From: Massilia sp. Root351
Lineage (GTDB): Bacteria > Pseudomonadota > Gammaproteobacteria > Burkholderiales > Burkholderiaceae_D
DNA length: 64,000 nucleotides
Reading direction: 5' to 3'
NCBI RefSeq assembly: GCF_001425045.1
Contig: NZ_LMDJ01000004.1
Coordinates: 62,322 to 126,321 of the forward strand
Made by a program: the position numbers and the translations under genes. Under the pieces are notes generated by a model. That model did no database searches and was not told where the DNA came from. It saw only the letters and a program-made list of their open reading frames with translations. Below are positions 1-11,758 of the stretch, piece after piece (the first letter of the stretch is position 1; every line of letters starts with the position of its first letter).

Positions 1-1323
<1,323 letters not shown>

Positions 1324-1348
1324 TCAGCGCCTACCGGCGGCATAAGCA

Positions 1349-1373
1349 AACGGGACCTTCGGGTCCCGTTTTT
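1349..1373 (+). terminator. Rho-independent terminator of topB
   Basis: A perfect 9-bp stem (AACGGGACC / GGTCCCGTT) closes a TTCG tetraloop and runs into a T-tract, 25 bases after the topB stop codon. Confidence 0.9.
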
Positions 1374-1509
1374 ATTTCTGCAGTCGTGCTCGCACCGACC
1401 GCAAGCTGCGTCTGCCATGCAGCACTACCAAGGAGTCGCGGGCAATGTACGCTGCAATGGAGTCAAGGTCCTCGATTGCTTTTTCAGACCGAACTATGGG
1501 TTTAGCCAT
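1372..1509 (-). pseudogene. ParE/RelE-type toxin fragment (decayed)
   Basis: From an ATG at 1509 the minus strand reads 45 residues beginning MAKPIVRSEKAIEDLDSIAA, followed by YIARDS. This matches the N-terminal helix hairpin of ParE-family plasmid-stabilisation toxins, which are normally about 95–100 residues. After RDS the sequence loses family character and stops inside the topB terminator. No antitoxin gene is next to it. I read it as a remnant of a toxin–antitoxin module, probably inactive; it could also be a chance similarity, but the N-terminal match is good over about 26 residues. Confidence 0.5.
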
Positions 1510-1567
1510 GTGTTGAGCCGCCGTTCGTTCGCGCTGCTGCTGTGCGTGCGCCCGGCGGTGCAGCTGC

Positions 1568-2293
1568 CTAAGCCAGCGCCGTAACGCGCCAGTGGCCGGG
1601 GGCGAAGGGCAGGGTGGTGACGTCCGCCAGCGCGAAAGGCTGGGCCGCCAGGGCGTCCGCATCGGGCACGTCCAGCCCCTCCTGCCAGGCGCAATTGGAG
1701 CCGGCAACGCGCCAGCCGCCGCCCTTGTGCAGCACGGTGAATTCGCTCCAGGACCCGGAGCCGGGCGCGGAAGGGGAATAGGCGTCGGCGGGGCTGCCGC
1801 AGGCCCAGGCCATCCAGCGCTCGCCGATGATCAGGTAGGCAATCGACGCTCCCGTCGGCCCGGCCGGCCCGGTTGATTCGAGCCGCACGCCGCGCATCGG
1901 CGCCGAGGCCATGCGTACCCAGTCTTCTTCGTAGCTGTTGTCGATGCCGGTTTCGTGGACGGCGTCCTCGCTGTCGAAGCGCATCCAGCCCGCGTCCAGG
2001 TCGGCGCTCAGGGTCGGGAAGGCGATCTCCGGCCGCCACTCGCAGCGCTCGCCCGCCACCACGGTCTTCCCGGCGAAGCCGGTCTGCGCGCTGAAGCGGG
2101 CCAGTTGCGCAGGAGCCAGCGCGGCCAGCTGGGCGCGGCTGTCCATGGAAGGGCGGTCGATGGGGATGCGTAAATCGATGTGGAAACTGGCCGACTGAAA
2201 CCACCAGACTTGCGTGCTCAGGTCGCTGGTGCCATTGCTGCGCCAGATACCGGTGCGTCGCCACAAGCCTTGGTAGATCGCAGGAACTGTCAT
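1568..2293 (-). CDS. Conserved hypothetical cytoplasmic protein
   Basis: About 241 residues, rich in Trp, with no signal peptide or membrane segment. The N-terminus contains GLWRRTGIWRSNGTSD and a segment with WWFQSASFHIDLRIP. The alternation of aromatic and polar residues suggests an all-beta, lipocalin-like fold, but I recognise no catalytic motif. ATG at 2293 shares one base with the TGA of the upstream exported protein; a GTG at 2296 is an alternative that would give a 4-base overlap. Either way the two genes are translationally coupled and probably work together. Function unknown. Confidence 0.75.
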   Translation of the reverse strand: MTVPAIYQGLWRRTGIWRSNGTSDLSTQVWWFQSASFHIDLRIPIDRPSMDSRAQLAALAPAQLARFSAQTGFAGKTVVAGERCEWRPEIAFPTLSADLDAGWMRFDSEDAVHETGIDNSYEEDWVRMASAPMRGVRLESTGPAGPTGASIAYLIIGERWMAWACGSPADAYSPSAPGSGSWSEFTVLHKGGGWRVAGSNCAWQEGLDVPDADALAAQPFALADVTTLPFAPGHWRVTALA

Positions 2294-2994
2294 CACCGCA
2301 AGTCTTCGGTAGAGAAGTAGACCGTGCCGCGTATGGCGGACGGAACTGCCTGCAGCGCGGCGGCCAGTGCCTTGGCTTCCGGTTCTGCCATGCCGTGCTT
2401 GGCGATGGTAAGGGACGCGTAGGGCGCATGCGATGCTGCACGGTAAGAAACAATATGATCCAAATCAGGCCGGCTGTCGATCTTCTTGATGAGATAACGC
2501 TGCTTGCCGTTGCCTATTTGCACATAAGTTGCCGTGGAGTTTGTTTTTACGTCGGGAGAAAGCTGCCGGAACAATAAAACTTTATCCACTATCAATGTTG
2601 CATTACTGTACTGCGTCTTGCCGCCTTGTTCGAAATGGCCCAGCACCAGCTGGGCTTTGAACCGGCGCAATGGATGGGCCGCGTCCGGCGCCAGCCGGTC
2701 CAGCTCGAATTTTTCAGGGTCCACGGTCCACAGCGCGGTTTTGCCATCCAGCCGCTTTTTTAGCGCCGCGTCCAGTTTGGGATCGGCCACGCGGACCTGC
2801 AGCACCACCTGGTAATCGTGCGGCGCATGGAACATCGGCAGATGCGAGGCATACAAGCCGTCCTTGCCGCCGAACAGCGCCATGCCGTGGGTGCCGAAAG
2901 TCGGGCCCGCTGCCAGCGCCGAAGCCGCCAGCGGCCAGGCCACGGCAGTCACTGCCGCTGCGCGCGGCCACGTTGTGAGGAACAGTGTTTTCAT
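2293..2994 (-). CDS. Conserved hypothetical exported protein
   Basis: 233 residues. The N-terminus (MKTLFLTTWPRAAAVTAV, then a hydrophobic run ending ASALAAG) is a typical Sec signal peptide with cleavage near residue 29, so the protein is predicted to be periplasmic. The mature part begins TFGTHGMALFGGKDGLYASH and contains HAPHDYQVVLQV, then a long beta-rich body without cofactor motifs. It overlaps the start of the downstream gene on the same strand, indicating a two-gene operon. It is divergent from the gene at 3078. I do not recognise a named family. Confidence 0.75.
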   Translation of the reverse strand: MKTLFLTTWPRAAAVTAVAWPLAASALAAGPTFGTHGMALFGGKDGLYASHLPMFHAPHDYQVVLQVRVADPKLDAALKKRLDGKTALWTVDPEKFELDRLAPDAAHPLRRFKAQLVLGHFEQGGKTQYSNATLIVDKVLLFRQLSPDVKTNSTATYVQIGNGKQRYLIKKIDSRPDLDHIVSYRAASHAPYASLTIAKHGMAEPEAKALAAALQAVPSAIRGTVYFSTEDLR

Positions 2995-3043
2995 TCCGTA
3001 ATGGTATTCCCGCTGGCCGGTCCGTGTACAGCAGCGCTCATCC

Positions 3044-3071
3044 TTGCGTTCACTGTCGAGGTGACTATAGT
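3044..3071 (+). promoter_or_regulatory. Candidate sigma-70 promoter, near-leaderless
   Basis: TTGCGT (3044–3049), 16-base spacer, TATAGT (3066–3071). The start of transcription would fall at or next to the ATG at 3078, and no Shine-Dalgarno sequence precedes that ATG, so the mRNA would be leaderless. Confidence 0.45.
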
Positions 3072-3077
3072 GAAGCT

Positions 3078-3557
3078 ATGATCCCCGCGCTAACATTGCC
3101 GCTTAGCTACTCCCTGTACCAGCCTCCCGCGATCGAGGAGACCGGCACGGAGGACGCTGTGCTGCCGTCGATCGCGGTCAGCCTGTCGGCGCAGTCCAGC
3201 GTGGTGGCCTCCCTGGGCGGCAACAACTCGACGGCGCAGGTCTACACGGCGTCCGGCTTGCTCGATTCGATCCTGCAGGCCGGTACGCTGCCCGATCCGG
3301 TGGCGGTGCCGCCGCTCGGCAGTTCCACCCAGGGGCTGGCCCTGCAGCAGCAAAACCAGCGGATCGCCGCCAGCCTGGAAGCGGGCGCCTTCAATTCCGG
3401 GCTGTACACCGGCGCCGGACTGCTGCAAAGCTCACCGTCCTCGGCGCTGTCGTCCTACTGGGGCGACGTGCTCAAGACCCGGCCCAACCTGGCCGGCGTG
3501 GCCGCCAGCGCCATGTTCAACGGCGCCGTGCTGGGTGCGTTCGAGGCGTATGCATAA
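3078..3557 (+). CDS. Hypothetical protein, low-complexity Ser/Ala/Gly-rich
   Basis: 159 residues from the ATG at 3078 (MIPALTLPLSYSLYQPP). The sequence is rich in Ser, Ala, Leu and Gly and has repeated short patterns such as SGLLDSILQAGTLPD and GAGLLQSSPSSALSSYW. No signal peptide, membrane helix or known domain is visible. The reading frame extends upstream to 2985, but that part reads poorly and overlaps the divergent promoter region, so the inner ATG is chosen. It looks like a lineage-restricted protein of Oxalobacteraceae. Function unknown. Confidence 0.65.
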   Translation: MIPALTLPLSYSLYQPPAIEETGTEDAVLPSIAVSLSAQSSVVASLGGNNSTAQVYTASGLLDSILQAGTLPDPVAVPPLGSSTQGLALQQQNQRIAASLEAGAFNSGLYTGAGLLQSSPSSALSSYWGDVLKTRPNLAGVAASAMFNGAVLGAFEAYA

Positions 3558-3771
3558 AATCTACGTAGTTTCCACGAGGCACTAATTTTCGACTTCGTGT
3601 TACACTCCTGCCCTTCCCTAGCAGTTCTATCAATACCAAGTGCCGCTATCCCACAGCAGCACGCTGTCTCATTGTCGCAATCGCAGTTTCCCATGGACGC
3701 ACTGGCACCAGTTTTCAGCCGGGGCGCGGTTTATCCGCCTGTGTCCCATACATAGTTTTTTGAGAGAAAAA

Positions 3772-5409
3772 ATGAACAACCTGAAAATTGGCACCCGCCT
3801 CGCCGGCGGCTTTGGACTCGTGTTGCTGCTCACTATGCTGATGACCTGGATCGGCCTGAGCCATATGCAGTCGGTTGCCGACGCGACCAGCGAAATGATG
3901 CAGCAGCCGCTGGCCAAGGAGCGCATGATCTCCGACTGGTACCGGCTGATCCATACCAGCGTGCGCCGCACCACCGCGATCTCCAAGTCCAGCGACCCCA
4001 GCCTGGGGCCTTTCTTCGCCGCCGACACCGCCGCTTCCACCAGCGAAGTGAACGAGCTGCAGAAGAAAGTCGAGCCCTTGCTGGAAAGCGATGCGGAGAA
4101 GAAGCTGTTCGCCGACATGGTGGCGGCACGCAAGCGTTATATATCTTCACGCGACGCCATCGTGGCGCTGAAAAAGGAAGACAAACTCGAGGAAGCCGCC
4201 GCCGTGCTGGAACAGCGCTTCATCCCTGACGGCAAGGCCTACCTGGATGCGCTGAACGGCCTGCTGGTGATGCAGCGCCACAGCATCGACGCCAATGCGG
4301 CCAGCATCGACGCCGAATACCACGCCAACCGCAGCTTCATGCTGGCCTTCGCCGCCGTGGTGCTGGCGCTGGGCGGCGTCTGCGCCTGGCGCCTGACGCG
4401 CGGCATCACCCGGCCGCTGGGCCGCGCGGTGGAAATCGCCTGTGCCGTGGCCTCCAACGACCTGCGCAGCGACATCGTGGTCGACAGCAAGGATGAAACC
4501 GGCCGCCTGTTGCAGGCGCTGAAAACCATGAACGACGGCCTGGCCCGCATTGTCGGCGAAGTGCGCGCCGGCACCGACCAGATCGCCACCGCGTCCGGCC
4601 AGATCGCCGCCGGCAACCAGGACTTGTCGGCCCGCACCGAGCAGCAAGCGGGCAGCCTGGAAGAGACCGCGTCGTCGATGGAGGAACTGACTTCGACCGT
4701 GAAACAGAACGCCGACAATGCGCGCCAGGCCAACCAGCTGGCCGAGGCCGCCTCGCACGTCGCCGAGCGCGGCGGCGAAGTGGTGGGGCAGGTGGTCGAC
4801 ACCATGGAATCGATCAACGCCTCGTCGCGCAAGATCGTGGACATCATCAGCGTCATCGACGGCATTGCCTTCCAGACCAACATCCTGGCGCTGAACGCGG
4901 CCGTGGAAGCGGCGCGGGCCGGCGAACAGGGCCGCGGCTTCGCCGTGGTGGCCACCGAAGTGCGCAACCTGGCGCACCGCAGCGCCGCCGCCGCCAAGGA
5001 AATCAAGGCGCTGATCGACGACTCGGTCGGCAAGGTCAACGCCGGCAGCCAGCTGGTCGAACAGGCCGGCATGACCATGAGCGAGGTGGTCGACAGCATC
5101 AAGCGCGTGACCGACATCATGGGCGAAATCACCACTGCCAGCATGGAACAGAGCGCCGGCATCGAGCAGGTGAACGAGGCCATGATCCAGATGGACCACG
5201 TGACGCAGCAGAACGCGGCGCTGGTCGAAGAAGCCGCCGCCGCCGCCGGCGCGCTGCAGGAGCAGGCCGAATCGCTGGCCGGCGTGGTCGGCGTGTTCAA
5301 GCTGTCCGAGGGCTACAGCCATGCGCCGGCGCTGACCGTGCACAGCTCCGCCGCCGTGCCCGCCGCGCCGCGCGCCGCGCGTCAGCCGGCGCTGCGCCTG
5401 CACGCCTGA
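3772..5409 (+). CDS. Methyl-accepting chemotaxis protein
   Basis: Transmembrane chemoreceptor of 545 residues that passes ligand signals to CheA/CheW. Order: TM1 (about 8–30), periplasmic four-helix-bundle sensor (about 31–185), TM2 (188–208), HAMP (209–262), then the cytoplasmic methylation and signalling helices. The conserved hairpin tip [18 protein letters not shown] lies near residue 366, with a Q/E-rich methylation helix containing [18 protein letters not shown]. The C-terminus ends ALRLHA, so the CheR-tethering pentapeptide is absent. The start [15 protein letters not shown] is the usual N-terminus of the family; a longer upstream frame is not used. No chemotaxis genes adjoin it, so it is an orphan receptor and its ligand is unknown. 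Confidence 0.95.
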   Translation: MNNLKIGTRLAGGFGLVLLLTMLMTWIGLSHMQSVADATSEMMQQPLAKERMISDWYRLIHTSVRRTTAISKSSDPSLGPFFAADTAASTSEVNELQKKVEPLLESDAEKKLFADMVAARKRYISSRDAIVALKKEDKLEEAAAVLEQRFIPDGKAYLDALNGLLVMQRHSIDANAASIDAEYHANRSFMLAFAAVVLALGGVCAWRLTRGITRPLGRAVEIACAVASNDLRSDIVVDSKDETGRLLQALKTMNDGLARIVGEVRAGTDQIATASGQIAAGNQDLSARTEQQAGSLEETASSMEELTSTVKQNADNARQANQLAEAASHVAERGGEVVGQVVDTMESINASSRKIVDIISVIDGIAFQTNILALNAAVEAARAGEQGRGFAVVATEVRNLAHRSAAAAKEIKALIDDSVGKVNAGSQLVEQAGMTMSEVVDSIKRVTDIMGEITTASMEQSAGIEQVNEAMIQMDHVTQQNAALVEEAAAAAGALQEQAESLAGVVGVFKLSEGYSHAPALTVHSSAAVPAAPRAARQPALRLHA

Positions 5410-5490
5410 TTCGCTAGCTCTGCAGCAGCGCGCTGCAAAAACCCCGAAGTATGTAGACTGTGACAACAACTACATGCTTTGGGAGAAATT

Positions 5491-5910
5491 ATGCGAAATA
5501 CCTGTCTGAAACTGAGCGCCCTGGGCGCCGCACTGCTGCTGTCCGCTTGCCAGACCATGCAGACCAGCAATACCGCCGCCCAGGACGAAGCGCCGTCGCC
5601 GAAGAACCCGGAATTCACCTCCGAGATGGCGAAATTCAACGCCCAGTTCCCGAACGCCAAGGTCAGCAAATACGAGGATGAATCGATCGCCTACAACAAC
5701 GCGCAGAAGTTCGATGAGCGCGGCAATTGCCATGGCAAGTCCAAGTATCCGGTCACCATCATGCTGCTGCTGGACGCGAACGGCAAAGTCACCAGTACCG
5801 TCACCGACGTGGAAAACAGCAAGGCGGCCTGCTTCCGCCAGAACTACGCCTCGGTGCAGTTCCCCAAACCGCCCATCGCGCCATACCGCAAAGCCATCCT
5901 GCTGAAGTAA
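5491..5910 (+). CDS. Small lipoprotein, TonB-C-like
   Basis: 139 residues. The N-terminus MRNTCLKLSALGAALLLSAC is a lipoprotein signal with the lipobox LSAC (Cys20). A GGGAGA ribosome-binding site at 5481–5486 fixes the ATG at 5491. The C-terminal half (YPVTIMLLLDANGKVTSTV, then a conserved Cys and a basic end) resembles the TonB C-terminal fold seen in energy-transducer-like proteins. Two cysteines (near 100 and 116) could form a disulfide. It stands alone between the chemoreceptor and a convergent transporter gene. Role unknown; an envelope location is predicted. Confidence 0.75.
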   Translation: MRNTCLKLSALGAALLLSACQTMQTSNTAAQDEAPSPKNPEFTSEMAKFNAQFPNAKVSKYEDESIAYNNAQKFDERGNCHGKSKYPVTIMLLLDANGKVTSTVTDVENSKAACFRQNYASVQFPKPPIAPYRKAILLK

Positions 5911-5926
5911 GCCCGCCGCACTGCGA

Positions 5927-8900
5927 TCAGAGTTCGACGGCGATCATGTTGTCGTCGGGCTTGCGGTCGATCAGCTTGTTGTCCGGGTCGATGCCGGCCT
6001 TGGCCGGCCGGCCGTTCACCACCAGCGTGTACACGCCTTCCTTCTGCGACACCAGCTTGCGTTCGCGCAGCAGGCTGTTGCCGTCCTTGTCGTCCACGCC
6101 GATGTCGATCAGGTCGCGGATCGCCACTTCCTTTTCCGCGCCCAGTTCGTCCGCACGCAGCTTGCTCGCGTGTACTTTCAAGGTCACCTCGTACTTGCCG
6201 TCCTGCCGCTTGCGCGCCGTGGCGCTCAGCGCGCGGTTGTCGTGCAGCACGATGGCGTTGAACAAGTCGTCGATCAGGTAAGCCTGCTCGGGCGGCGCGA
6301 TCTGGCGCAGCGCGTCCACCAGCACCGTCACGCTCGGATAGGGCGGGGCGTGGAAGGCGTGCTGCGCCAGCAGGCCCTTCAGCACGGCGTTGACCTTGTC
6401 CTCGCCGAGGATGTCCTGCAGCTGGTACATGGCCAGGCTGCCCTTGCGGTAGTGGATGTAGGGCTGGTTCTCGTTGTCGGCCAGCGGCAGCTCTTTCTTG
6501 TTCTCCAGCGCGCGCCCCATCAGGTACTGGTTCAGGTCGTAGCGCAGGAAGCGGCGCATGCGGTCCGGGCCGTACTGCTTCTTCATCACCATCAGCGCCG
6601 AGTATTCGGACAGCGTTTCGCTCAGCACGGTGGCGCCGCGCGTGTCGCCGCCCACCAGCTGGTGCGCCCACCACTGGTGCGCCACTTCGTGTGCCGTGAC
6701 GTAGAACGGATAGTCGATGTCCTTCGGATTCTTGTCGTCCACCTTGGCGATGAAGCCCACGCTTTCCGAGTACGGTATGGTGTTCGGGAAGGACTGCGCA
6801 AAGCCCGCGTAGCGCGGAAACTCGACGATGCGCACCACCTTGTGCTGGTAGGGGCTGTAATTCTTGCTGTAGTAGTCCAGCGCGTCCTTCACGCCCTTGG
6901 CCATGCGGTCCAGATTGTATTCGTGGCCGGGGTGGTAGTAGAGCTCGATGCCCACGTCCTGCCACCAGTCGTGCTTGACCGCGTAGCGGGCCGACTGGAA
7001 GGCGTAGAAGTTCAGGATCGGCTTGTCCATCTTGTAGTGGAAGTAGCGCCGGCCCTTGGCTTTCCATTCCTTCTCCAGGTAGCCGGGCGCCACCGCGATC
7101 TGGTCCGCGCTGGTGCTGACGGTGGCGTCGAAGGTGACCCAGTCGGCGTCGTTGCCGAGATAATTGTTGGCCAGGCCTTTCGGATCGTCGCGCGGCAGCG
7201 CGCGTTCCTGCGCCGGCAGGCCGTGGCGCTTGCGGTCGCGCGGATCGGTCAGCTCGGCCTGGCGCTGGTAGCCGATGTGGGGCAGCACGGTATTGTTGAA
7301 GAAGGTGCCGTTGGCCACCACCGGCGTGTCCTGGCCCAGGCCGAGGATGCCCTTGGGGGCATAGTCCAGCTCGAACTCCAGCGGCATGCGCGCGCCCGGC
7401 GCCAGCGGGGTGGACAGGGTGTAGCGGTACACGCCCAGGTCCTCGTCCTTCATTTTCAGCTGCGCCACCTGGCCGAAGCGCAGCGGCTGCATGTCGGCCG
7501 TGGTGTCCTGCGTGATGTAGATGTCGGAGATGGCCTGGGCGCTCTTGTTCTCCAGCATATAGCGGCCCTTCACGTGCAGGCGGCGCTTTTCCGGCTCGAT
7601 AGACACGCCCAGCTGGACGTCCGTGATGCGCGGCTGCGCCAGCGCGGCCAGCTGCTGGTACTTGCGCTCGTAGTCGGCGCGGTCGGCCAGCTTCTGGTAG
7701 GACGATTTGTAGCAGTTGGCAATATGCAGGTTGTAGAACAGCACGCCGCCGGCGCCCAGCACGATGCTCACGCCCAGGGCCAGCGTGGCCAGCACCGGCA
7801 TGGTCAGCGCGTGGCGCGCCAGCGCGATGCGCTGGCGCCATTCGTCGTTGTTGCCGCGCGCCCAGAACAGCAGCGACAGCACCAGCAGGATCAGCGCCGC
7901 GCCGCCCCAGTACAGTTCGAACCAGCGTTCGCGCACCAGGTAGTGGCCGTAGCCGTTCATGGCCGAATAGACAAAGCTGGGCGAGGTGCCGTACACCAGC
8001 AGCGGGTGCTCGATGCCCAGCGAGGGCAGCGTGATGCTGGCCACGAAGTAGACGATCATGGCGAAGTGGGCCATGTATTTATGGTTCAGCACCACCTGCG
8101 CGGCGATGGCCAGCACGGCCACCAGCGCGTAGGACGGCAGCTGGATGGTGAACAGGTGCTGGAAGTACAGGCCCGGTTCAAACTGGAAGTAGCCGTTGAC
8201 GACCTGGATGGTCATACCGCACAACATCACCACCAGCATCAGCAGGGCTTGCAGGCCGATCAGCGCGAACAGCTTGGACAGCAGCGGCAGCCAGCTCGGC
8301 ACCGGCAGCGCGTCCAGCATCTGCGCCATGCGGTTCTCGCGCTCGCGCCACACCAGCTCGCCTGCGTAGAAGGTGGTGATCACCAGCATGAACAGCGCGA
8401 AGGTGTCCGACACCATTTCCAGCACCATGTAGGTGATGGGATAGGTCTTGGTGCCGAACATGGAACCCATGTCCAGCGCGCCGGCGAACATGGTCAGCAC
8501 GCCGGCCAGCACGATCACCAGGAAGTAGACGTTCTTCACCGTTTCGCGCAGGTTCAGCCAGCTCATCTTGGCCAGCAGCAGGCCCAGGCTGCGCGACTGG
8601 AAGTCCGGCGCCTGGTGCGTGTGGCTGGCCGAGTGGCTGATGCGCAGCGCCGGTTCGGCCTCGCCGCGCGCGTCGGCCTTGCCGCTGTCGATGCTGCTGA
8701 CGAAGCGGAAGCGCCAGTAGCCCAGCAGCAGCACCACCAGCGAGAACGAGGTCCAGATCACGCGGTTCAGCAGGTACACGCCTTCCGGCAGCACCAGGCG
8801 CGTGTTGCGTTCGGCGATGGGCCAGTATTCGGTGAGGTTGATGGCGGCGGCGGTGCCGAAGGGGTCGATCAGCGCGGCCAGGGTCTTGTAGTCCAGGTCG

Positions 8901-9499
8901 CGCGCCAGGCCGGGTGCGACGATGTAGCCGATCAGCATTACCACGCTGGAAATATAGACCGGCAGCATGCGCCGCGTCAGCGCGGCCAGCACGAAGAAGA
9001 TGGCGCCGAAGATGAACAGGTTGGGCAGCAGCGTGGTGAAGTAGGGGATCAGCCAGGCCGCCAGCGGCGGCTTGCCCAGCCGCTCGGGATCGATGCCCGG
9101 AATGAAGGTGCCCAGCCATGCGCCCAGCAGGATGGAGGAGAACACCACCGCCAGCGTCAGGTAGGCGCCGATGAAGCGGCCCAGCATGTACTGGACCTTG
9201 CGGATCGGCGCGCTGAAGAAGAAGTGGTGCATGTCGTATTCGAAGTCCTGCTGCACCGAGCGGCCCATCATGGCGGCCACCACGATCACGCCCAGGCAGC
9301 CGAGGAAGCTGGCGGTAAACAGGATGGAGCGCGGCGCGTTGATGAACACGCGGCCGCCGAAGGTGACCACGGCTTCCTTGAACACGCCGCCGGCGGCCGC
9401 CATCCACAGCATGGCCAGCAGCAGGAACATGCCGAAGTAGACCCAGGTGGACAGCATCTTCAGGCGCTGGCGCGCTTCGAACAGGGCGATGGCGAACAT
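5927..9499 (-). CDS. ABC-2 type permease fused to an M1 family aminopeptidase
   Basis: 1190 residues. The first half is a polytopic membrane protein (hydrophobic runs from about residue 12 to 590) that looks like two ABC-2 permease units joined in tandem. The second half is a gluzincin peptidase with [11 protein letters not shown] near residue 937 and the third zinc ligand Glu in [10 protein letters not shown], spaced as in M1 enzymes. Ten bases separate it from the upstream ABC ATPase, so the two almost certainly form one transporter. Permease–M1 fusions are known in Proteobacteria and Bacteroidetes but their substrates are poorly defined; peptide export, import or envelope proteolysis are all possible. 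Both zinc-site residues and the catalytic Glu are intact. Confidence 0.88.
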   Translation of the reverse strand: MFAIALFEARQRLKMLSTWVYFGMFLLLAMLWMAAAGGVFKEAVVTFGGRVFINAPRSILFTASFLGCLGVIVVAAMMGRSVQQDFEYDMHHFFFSAPIRKVQYMLGRFIGAYLTLAVVFSSILLGAWLGTFIPGIDPERLGKPPLAAWLIPYFTTLLPNLFIFGAIFFVLAALTRRMLPVYISSVVMLIGYIVAPGLARDLDYKTLAALIDPFGTAAAINLTEYWPIAERNTRLVLPEGVYLLNRVIWTSFSLVVLLLGYWRFRFVSSIDSGKADARGEAEPALRISHSASHTHQAPDFQSRSLGLLLAKMSWLNLRETVKNVYFLVIVLAGVLTMFAGALDMGSMFGTKTYPITYMVLEMVSDTFALFMLVITTFYAGELVWRERENRMAQMLDALPVPSWLPLLSKLFALIGLQALLMLVVMLCGMTIQVVNGYFQFEPGLYFQHLFTIQLPSYALVAVLAIAAQVVLNHKYMAHFAMIVYFVASITLPSLGIEHPLLVYGTSPSFVYSAMNGYGHYLVRERWFELYWGGAALILLVLSLLFWARGNNDEWRQRIALARHALTMPVLATLALGVSIVLGAGGVLFYNLHIANCYKSSYQKLADRADYERKYQQLAALAQPRITDVQLGVSIEPEKRRLHVKGRYMLENKSAQAISDIYITQDTTADMQPLRFGQVAQLKMKDEDLGVYRYTLSTPLAPGARMPLEFELDYAPKGILGLGQDTPVVANGTFFNNTVLPHIGYQRQAELTDPRDRKRHGLPAQERALPRDDPKGLANNYLGNDADWVTFDATVSTSADQIAVAPGYLEKEWKAKGRRYFHYKMDKPILNFYAFQSARYAVKHDWWQDVGIELYYHPGHEYNLDRMAKGVKDALDYYSKNYSPYQHKVVRIVEFPRYAGFAQSFPNTIPYSESVGFIAKVDDKNPKDIDYPFYVTAHEVAHQWWAHQLVGGDTRGATVLSETLSEYSALMVMKKQYGPDRMRRFLRYDLNQYLMGRALENKKELPLADNENQPYIHYRKGSLAMYQLQDILGEDKVNAVLKGLLAQHAFHAPPYPSVTVLVDALRQIAPPEQAYLIDDLFNAIVLHDNRALSATARKRQDGKYEVTLKVHASKLRADELGAEKEVAIRDLIDIGVDDKDGNSLLRERKLVSQKEGVYTLVVNGRPAKAGIDPDNKLIDRKPDDNMIAVEL

Positions 9500-9509
9500 G
9501 GTGGCCGCC

Positions 9510-10403
9510 TTAATCGCAGCTATCGGCTGCGCTGTGGCGGCCGGCGATGGTGGCGAAGTAGAGGTCTTCCAGGTCGCCGATGGCTTCCTCGAAGCCGTCG
9601 CCCGGGTCGTCGTCGCTGTAGACGTGGATCAGGGTGCGGCCGGACAGCAGCCGGGTGGAGATGACGGCGTGGCGGGTCTGGAACTGCTGCAGGTCTTTCT
9701 TGTCCACGAAGCGCGCCCAGATCTTGCAGCTGATGTCGTCGATCAGCTGCTGGGTCTGCCCGGTGAGCAGCAAGTGGCCCTTGTTGATGATGGCCATGCT
9801 GGCGCACAGGTCGGCCACGTCGCTGACAATGTGGGTCGACAGGATCACGGTGCGGTCTTCGCCGATGTCCGACAGCAGGTTGTGGAAGCGCACCCGTTCC
9901 TGCGGGTCCAGGCCGGCGGTCGGCTCGTCGACGATGATCAGTTTCGGGTCGCCCAGCAGCGCCTGGGCGATGCCGAAGCGCTGGCGCATGCCGCCCGAAT
10001 AGGTGCCCAGTTTCTGGTGGCGCACCTCGAACAGATTGGTCTGCTGCAGCAGACCGTCCACCACCTCGCGCCGGCGGGCGCGGTTCGACAGGCCTTTCAG
10101 CACCGCGAAGTGGTCCAGCATTTCGTAGGCCGAGACCTTGGGATAGACGCCGAAGTCCTGCGGCAGGTAGCCCAGCAGGCGGCGGATCTCATCCTTCTCG
10201 TCCAGCACGTCCAGCTCGCCCAGGAACACCGAGCCCGAATCACATTCCTGCAGCGTCGCCAGGGTCCGCATCAGGGTCGACTTGCCGGCGCCGTTGGGGC
10301 CCAGCAGGCCGAACATCCCGGCCGGTATCGTGAGCGAAATATTGTCCAGCGCCACCACCCCGTTGGCGTAAGTCTTGGACAAATTGCGGATGCGTAATTC
10401 CAT
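9510..10403 (-). CDS. ABC transporter ATP-binding protein (partner of the permease–peptidase fusion)
   Basis: 297 residues. Walker [10 protein letters not shown] near residue 36, signature [13 protein letters not shown], Walker [13 protein letters not shown] and the switch His in VILSTH are all present, so it should hydrolyse ATP. The ATG at 10403 is preceded by AGGAGT; a longer frame to 10448 has no ribosome-binding site. It belongs to the drug/peptide export class of ABC-2 ATPases. It lies directly upstream of the permease–M1 fusion (10-base gap). A 155-base gap separates it from the NatB-like gene, so it may have its own promoter. Confidence 0.92.
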   Translation of the reverse strand: MELRIRNLSKTYANGVVALDNISLTIPAGMFGLLGPNGAGKSTLMRTLATLQECDSGSVFLGELDVLDEKDEIRRLLGYLPQDFGVYPKVSAYEMLDHFAVLKGLSNRARRREVVDGLLQQTNLFEVRHQKLGTYSGGMRQRFGIAQALLGDPKLIIVDEPTAGLDPQERVRFHNLLSDIGEDRTVILSTHIVSDVADLCASMAIINKGHLLLTGQTQQLIDDISCKIWARFVDKKDLQQFQTRHAVISTRLLSGRTLIHVYSDDDPGDGFEEAIGDLEDLYFATIAGRHSAADSCD

Positions 10404-10558
10404 GCTGACTCCTGTCGTGTCCTGCTGCACCGCAACAGGACATACCACTATTCAATGTTGGCATTGTATTGAAATTGCGGCTGAGCGGTGGCTTCATTGC
10501 GACAGTCGGCACAATCGGGGTTCCAGATTGCCGAAAGCGGGCGCTTTGCCAGAGAATG

Positions 10559-11755
10559 TTAATTCCGGAACAGCACCTGTTCACGGCTGAACCACCAGCG
10601 GCACAGGGCCAGCAGCGCGCCGGCCGTGATGGTGGTGGAGACCAGGATCACCGCGAACATGCGGTAGTCCATGGTGCCTTTCACCAGTTCCTTCATGGCC
10701 AGCGAAACGTTGGTCAGCGGCACCATGGCCCAGAACCAGTTCAGCTCCACCCCGGGCAGCAGGGCCACCATCACCGGCAGCAGCGACAGCAGCATCAGCG
10801 GCGAGATCAGGCCCGCCGCTTCCTTGTAGCTCTTGGCGTAGATCGACAGCGACAGCAGCACGGAGGCGAAGATGGCGGCGGTCGGCGCCAGCATCAGCGC
10901 CAGCATGGCCATGTCCAGCACGCCGATCGCGCGCACCATGGCGGCCAGGTCGGGCGAGGCGGTGGCGCCGAAGAAGAACAGCAATGCGCTCATGCTGCCC
11001 ACCATGAGCACCGACGAGGTCAGGCCGATGGTAAACAGCACCAGGAACTTGGCCAGCACGATGGCGCTGCGCGGCACCGGCGCCAGCAGCAGGGTTTCCA
11101 GCGTGCCGCGCTCCTTCTCGCCGGCGCCCAGGTCGATGGCCGGGTACATGGCCGCCATCAGGCAGCCCATCAGCAGCAGATAGGGCAGGATGCCGCCCAG
11201 CATGGCGCCCATTTTCTCGCGCTGGCCGGCGGTGGAGCGTTCCTCCAGTGTCACCGGATTGAGGGCGAAGCGCAGCTGGCTCTTGCTCAGGTTGAGCGCC
11301 GACAGCTCCTGCTCGCGCAGCTCGGCGTTGTGCGCATCGAGCTCGGCTGAAACGCGCTTGCGGATCACGTCCACCATCACGGCGCTGTTGTAATGCAGCA
11401 CCACGCTGGCTTGCTGCTTGCCGTCCAGCCGCCGCTGGAATTCGGGCGGGATCACCAGCGCGAACTTGATCACGTCCTTGTCGATCGCGTTGCGCACGTC
11501 GTCCGGCGTGGCCAGCGCCACTTCGCGGAAGCCGCGCTCGGCGGTGAAGCGCCGGCTCAGGCCGGGCGCGTATTCCTTGCCGAACACCGCGTAGCTCAGT
11601 TCGGCGGTGCGCGCGCGGTTGAACATATTGGTCGACAGGTAGCTGAAGCCGCCCAGGATCAGCGGCATGGCCAGCACCGGGATCAGCACGGTGAAGATGA
11701 AGGTCTTGCGGTCGCGCGCCAGCTCCAGGATTTCCTTCAGGTAGATGGTCCACAT
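10559..11755 (-). CDS. ABC-2 permease, NatB-like
   Basis: 398 residues: one N-terminal membrane helix (about 20–40), a large extracytoplasmic loop of about 150 residues, then five to six C-terminal helices. This is the topology of NatB and other ABC-2 exporters. GAGEKERGTLETLLLAPV, the conserved cytoplasmic loop preceding the helix bundle, is diagnostic. Three bases separate it from the ATPase gene upstream, so they form one transporter. In Bacillus NatAB exports sodium; here the substrate is unknown and the name is only structural. Confidence 0.88.
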   Translation of the reverse strand: MWTIYLKEILELARDRKTFIFTVLIPVLAMPLILGGFSYLSTNMFNRARTAELSYAVFGKEYAPGLSRRFTAERGFREVALATPDDVRNAIDKDVIKFALVIPPEFQRRLDGKQQASVVLHYNSAVMVDVIRKRVSAELDAHNAELREQELSALNLSKSQLRFALNPVTLEERSTAGQREKMGAMLGGILPYLLLMGCLMAAMYPAIDLGAGEKERGTLETLLLAPVPRSAIVLAKFLVLFTIGLTSSVLMVGSMSALLFFFGATASPDLAAMVRAIGVLDMAMLALMLAPTAAIFASVLLSLSIYAKSYKEAAGLISPLMLLSLLPVMVALLPGVELNWFWAMVPLTNVSLAMKELVKGTMDYRMFAVILVSTTITAGALLALCRWWFSREQVLFRN

Positions 11756-11758
11756 GGC

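Noticed and set aside
6170..9664. 1164-codon open frame on the plus strand opposite the permease–peptidase gene
   Set aside because: Dominated by His, Gln, Arg and Val runs typical of antisense reading in GC-rich genes; the opposite strand carries clear domains and motifs.
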